Source: Treponema sp. (GTDB lineage Bacteria; Spirochaetota; Spirochaetia; Treponematales; Breznakiellaceae). Taken from it: a DNA stretch of 6,692 bases. This document shows, one piece after another, positions 4,681-6,692 of the stretch. The notes under the pieces are model-generated. The model was given only the letters and a program-made list of their open reading frames with translations. It was not told where the DNA came from and made no database searches. The DNA lies in the NCBI GenBank assembly GCA_031284195.1, contig JAITAI010000310.1:1-6692 (forward strand), read 5' to 3'. A program made the translations under genes and the position numbers. How positions within the stretch are numbered: position 1 is the first letter of the stretch; every line of letters starts with the position of its first letter.

Positions 4681-6514
4681 GAAGCGTACCCTAGCCTCTA
4701 ACGATATTCTGGTAGGAAGTCTCGTTTATAAGTATTTGTTCCCCTCAATCTTTTCTATGTTGGGAACACGGGTGAGTAGTCTTATCAACAGTCTGATTAT
4801 TGGCCGTATCCTTGGCGGTCCAGGACTGAGTGTTATATCGCTGGTAACCCCTGTATCATTGGTTTATATGTCGATTGGTTCCCTTATTGGTGTAGGGGCC
4901 TCTATTATTTCCAGTATTGCCCTGGGTAAAGGGGAGAAAGAACAATGTGCCCAGGTGTATACCCTCTCTTATTTTATCTCAGCGGTGGTAGGTTTAATCC
5001 TGACCACCGTAGGATTGCTTAACCTGGATGGTATCGTAGGATTTCTTGGGGCTGATGCAGAGCATTTTCCGTATACCTACGACTATGTACGGTTTTATAT
5101 CTTGGGCGGTATGGGTACGTTGTTCCTTTACATACCTCTCAACTATTTGCGTATTACCGGAAAACCTAATCTTGCCATGACCATGCTGCTTTTGATGAGT
5201 TCCCTGAATGTGGCTGCGTTGGGTATCTTTGTCATAGTTTTGGACATGGGTACCGGAGGAACCGCTTTGGCATCGGTTACCAGTTCGACCCTCACCTTTC
5301 TCTTTGGGGTAAGCCGGCTGGGGGGGAAGAATTCACCTTTGAAATTGCAGAAACCTACTGCGGTGATTCGGCATATTTCCAGTATCGCTTCTGCGGGAAG
5401 CCCTTCCGCTTCGAACAACGTCTGCCGGGCTATACAAAGTCTGGGTATGAACCTCCTCTTTGTCAGAATGGGGGCTGGGATGTACCTGCCGTGTTATACC
5501 CTGGTAAGTACTGCTTCTGATTTTATCCTAGCCATCATCTTAGGGATTTCCCAAACCGCTCTTCCCCTGGTGGGCATTTCTTTTGGAGAACGGGATTTCC
5601 GCAGCATTCGTATTATCCTAAAAAAAGCGCTGAGTTTAGGAAATACGATAATTGGCGTTCTTGGGATCCTCCTGTTCCTTGTTCGTAATAAGATGGGCCT
5701 TTTTTTTGGGATCCGGGATGCCTTTATCCTAGAAAATGCCGGAATTGGTTTTATATTTTTTGCGGCAAGCATTAACCTCTCTTTTATTAACAATGTTATT
5801 ATCAACTATTTTAGCGCTACCCGGCGGATCCTTATGGCCAATGGGATGGTGGTTTCCCGTTTGATCCTGTTTATGGTGGCTCCGGCCTATCTGCTGTTCC
5901 CTAGCTTTGGGGTATACGCGGTTTGGATAAGCCTGATAATAGCGGAACTTGTAACCTTTTGTCTGGCATTCCTAATCGTAACCCTGGTACATGCACGAAA
6001 TTCTAGGTTTTCCCGGTACCTATTACTGGATAAGGCCCTGGTTGAAAACAATCAGGTCATTGATTTTTCGGTACAAAACACCGTCGAAGATGTAGACTTC
6101 GCTTCAACAAAGATAACGGATTTTTGTGAAGAGAACCGTATCTCTCCGCAAAAAACCATGTATATCAGTCTTGCTATTGAGGAGATGCTTATGATGATCA
6201 ACCAGTATTCTCTCAAGGCCGATAGAATCGAATATACGGATATCCGTATTGTAATTACCCAGGAATATATGGTGCTACGGATCCGAAACACCGGAAAGTA
6301 TTTCAACCCGGTGGAGTATTATCATGAGAACAAGGATACGGAAGAAGGATTTAACCGGACCTTGGGGATTGGGATGATCTTGAAGATGGCCCGGGAAGTC
6401 AGGTACCGGGAAACCTTTGGGATGAATAACCTGATTATTACTATAGAGAAAAATCGAAAAAACAAAGGGAAGATAAAAAAATTAAATCCTCATACTACCG
6501 GATACCTAAGATGA
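4664..6514 (+). CDS. MATE-family transporter fused to a C-terminal RsbW-like ATPase domain
   Basis: The 616-residue product has two parts. Residues about 14-445 form a MATE transporter with two six-helix halves (about 14-215 and 237-442), the usual length of a whole MATE protein; MATE proteins export drugs or metabolites, generally using Na+ or H+ gradients. After a short linker, residues about 465-597 form a cytoplasmic GHKL/HATPase_c_2 domain: N-box-like AIEEMLMMINQYS, G1-like IRNTGKYFNPVEY and G2-like RTLGIGM. Aligned to the free ATPase of this locus, the Mg-binding Asn is Met511 (an Asn occurs two residues later), and the adenine-contacting Asp is Asn542. Glu507, Gly544, Gly568 and Gly570 are kept. 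The domain may therefore bind nucleotide weakly, differently or not at all and act as a docking or sensing module. The C-terminal tail is Lys-rich. Start GTG is supported by GGAGG. The GNAT gene overlaps its stop by ATGA. Substrate is unknown. Confidence 0.93.
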   Translation: MNTHVEKRTLASNDILVGSLVYKYLFPSIFSMLGTRVSSLINSLIIGRILGGPGLSVISLVTPVSLVYMSIGSLIGVGASIISSIALGKGEKEQCAQVYTLSYFISAVVGLILTTVGLLNLDGIVGFLGADAEHFPYTYDYVRFYILGGMGTLFLYIPLNYLRITGKPNLAMTMLLLMSSLNVAALGIFVIVLDMGTGGTALASVTSSTLTFLFGVSRLGGKNSPLKLQKPTAVIRHISSIASAGSPSASNNVCRAIQSLGMNLLFVRMGAGMYLPCYTLVSTASDFILAIILGISQTALPLVGISFGERDFRSIRIILKKALSLGNTIIGVLGILLFLVRNKMGLFFGIRDAFILENAGIGFIFFAASINLSFINNVIINYFSATRRILMANGMVVSRLILFMVAPAYLLFPSFGVYAVWISLIIAELVTFCLAFLIVTLVHARNSRFSRYLLLDKALVENNQVIDFSVQNTVEDVDFASTKITDFCEENRISPQKTMYISLAIEEMLMMINQYSLKADRIEYTDIRIVITQEYMVLRIRNTGKYFNPVEYYHENKDTEEGFNRTLGIGMILKMAREVRYRETFGMNNLIITIEKNRKNKGKIKKLNPHTTGYLR

Positions 6515-6692
6515 ACATGGACAATCAAGCTATGATGCTGAAAAGGTACAATAAAAAAGGTGAATCTTTGGATATTAGGATCCGGTTGGCCGATCCTGAT
6601 GATGCGCCTCACCTGATCACCTTGTTGATAAAACAGCACGGGAAAAACTACCCCAATCGTCAATTTTACGATGAAGAATGGGTGCGCCGGGG
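6511..6692 (+). CDS. N-terminal part of a probable GNAT acetyltransferase (runs off the window)
   Basis: Sixty complete codons are present and the frame remains open at the window edge. After about 20 variable residues the text DIRIRLADPDDAPHLITLL resembles the first strand and helix of GNAT N-acetyltransferases (typically IRxAxxxDxxxLxxL), followed by KQHGKNYPN and YDEEW. The acetyl-CoA motif is not in the window, so the call rests on the N terminus. The ATG at 6511 overlaps the transporter's stop (ATGA), suggesting translational coupling. Alternative starts are ATGs at 6517, 6532 and 6535, and a TTG at 6568 with AAGG 7 bases upstream, which would begin exactly at the domain. The gene is very likely part of the transporter's transcript; what it acetylates is unknown. 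Confidence 0.6.
   Translation, partial: MNMDNQAMMLKRYNKKGESLDIRIRLADPDDAPHLITLLIKQHGKNYPNRQFYDEEWVRR

Noticed and set aside
417..6501. Frequent hexamer TACCGG/CCGGTA (about 13 occurrences counted by eye on both strands) as a possible signal sequence.
   Set aside because: Most copies lie in coding sequence without fixed spacing or orientation and can be explained by codon preference; a genome-wide count would be needed.
1..6692. CRISPR array, insertion sequence, tRNA or rRNA genes, phage genes.
   Set aside because: No regularly spaced direct repeats, transposase-like frames, tRNA cloverleaf patterns or rRNA segments were seen.

Overview
The window looks like a piece of chromosome from a spirochaete of the Treponema group. 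This is an inference from moderate GC content, the protein flavour and the gene content; no rRNA or other phylogenetic marker is present to prove it. It splits at about position 2200-2280 into two divergently read parts, followed by a regulatory/transport cassette on the plus strand.

Positions 23-2258, minus strand: tsaD (tRNA t6A synthesis) lies downstream of a membrane-anchored divergent polysaccharide deacetylase of the YibQ/PF04748 family. A candidate promoter with an inverted repeat over its -10 region lies upstream of the deacetylase. Positions 2285-2959, plus strand: a HAD phosphatase of the beta-phosphoglucomutase-like group, then about 600 bases with no convincing gene but several hairpins and an AT-rich promoter-like stretch.

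Positions 3559-6692, plus strand: a STAS anti-anti-sigma protein, a free-standing RsbW/SpoIIAB-like ATPase, a 616-residue MATE transporter fused at its C terminus to a second RsbW-like ATPase domain, and the start of a probable GNAT acetyltransferase. The first two genes are 30 bases apart and the last two overlap by 4 bases. A 346-base structured leader separates HATPase and MATE. No sigma factor and no PP2C/SpoIIE phosphatase is visible.

The most interesting point is the contrast between the two ATPase domains. The free-standing one keeps the canonical N-box Asn and G1 Asp. The copy fused to the transporter has Met and Asn at the aligned positions, while retaining an N-box Glu and the G2 glycines. 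The locus can therefore be read as a partner-switching module whose output may be a membrane transporter instead of, or in addition to, a sigma factor. That reading is a hypothesis from domain architecture and motif inspection only.
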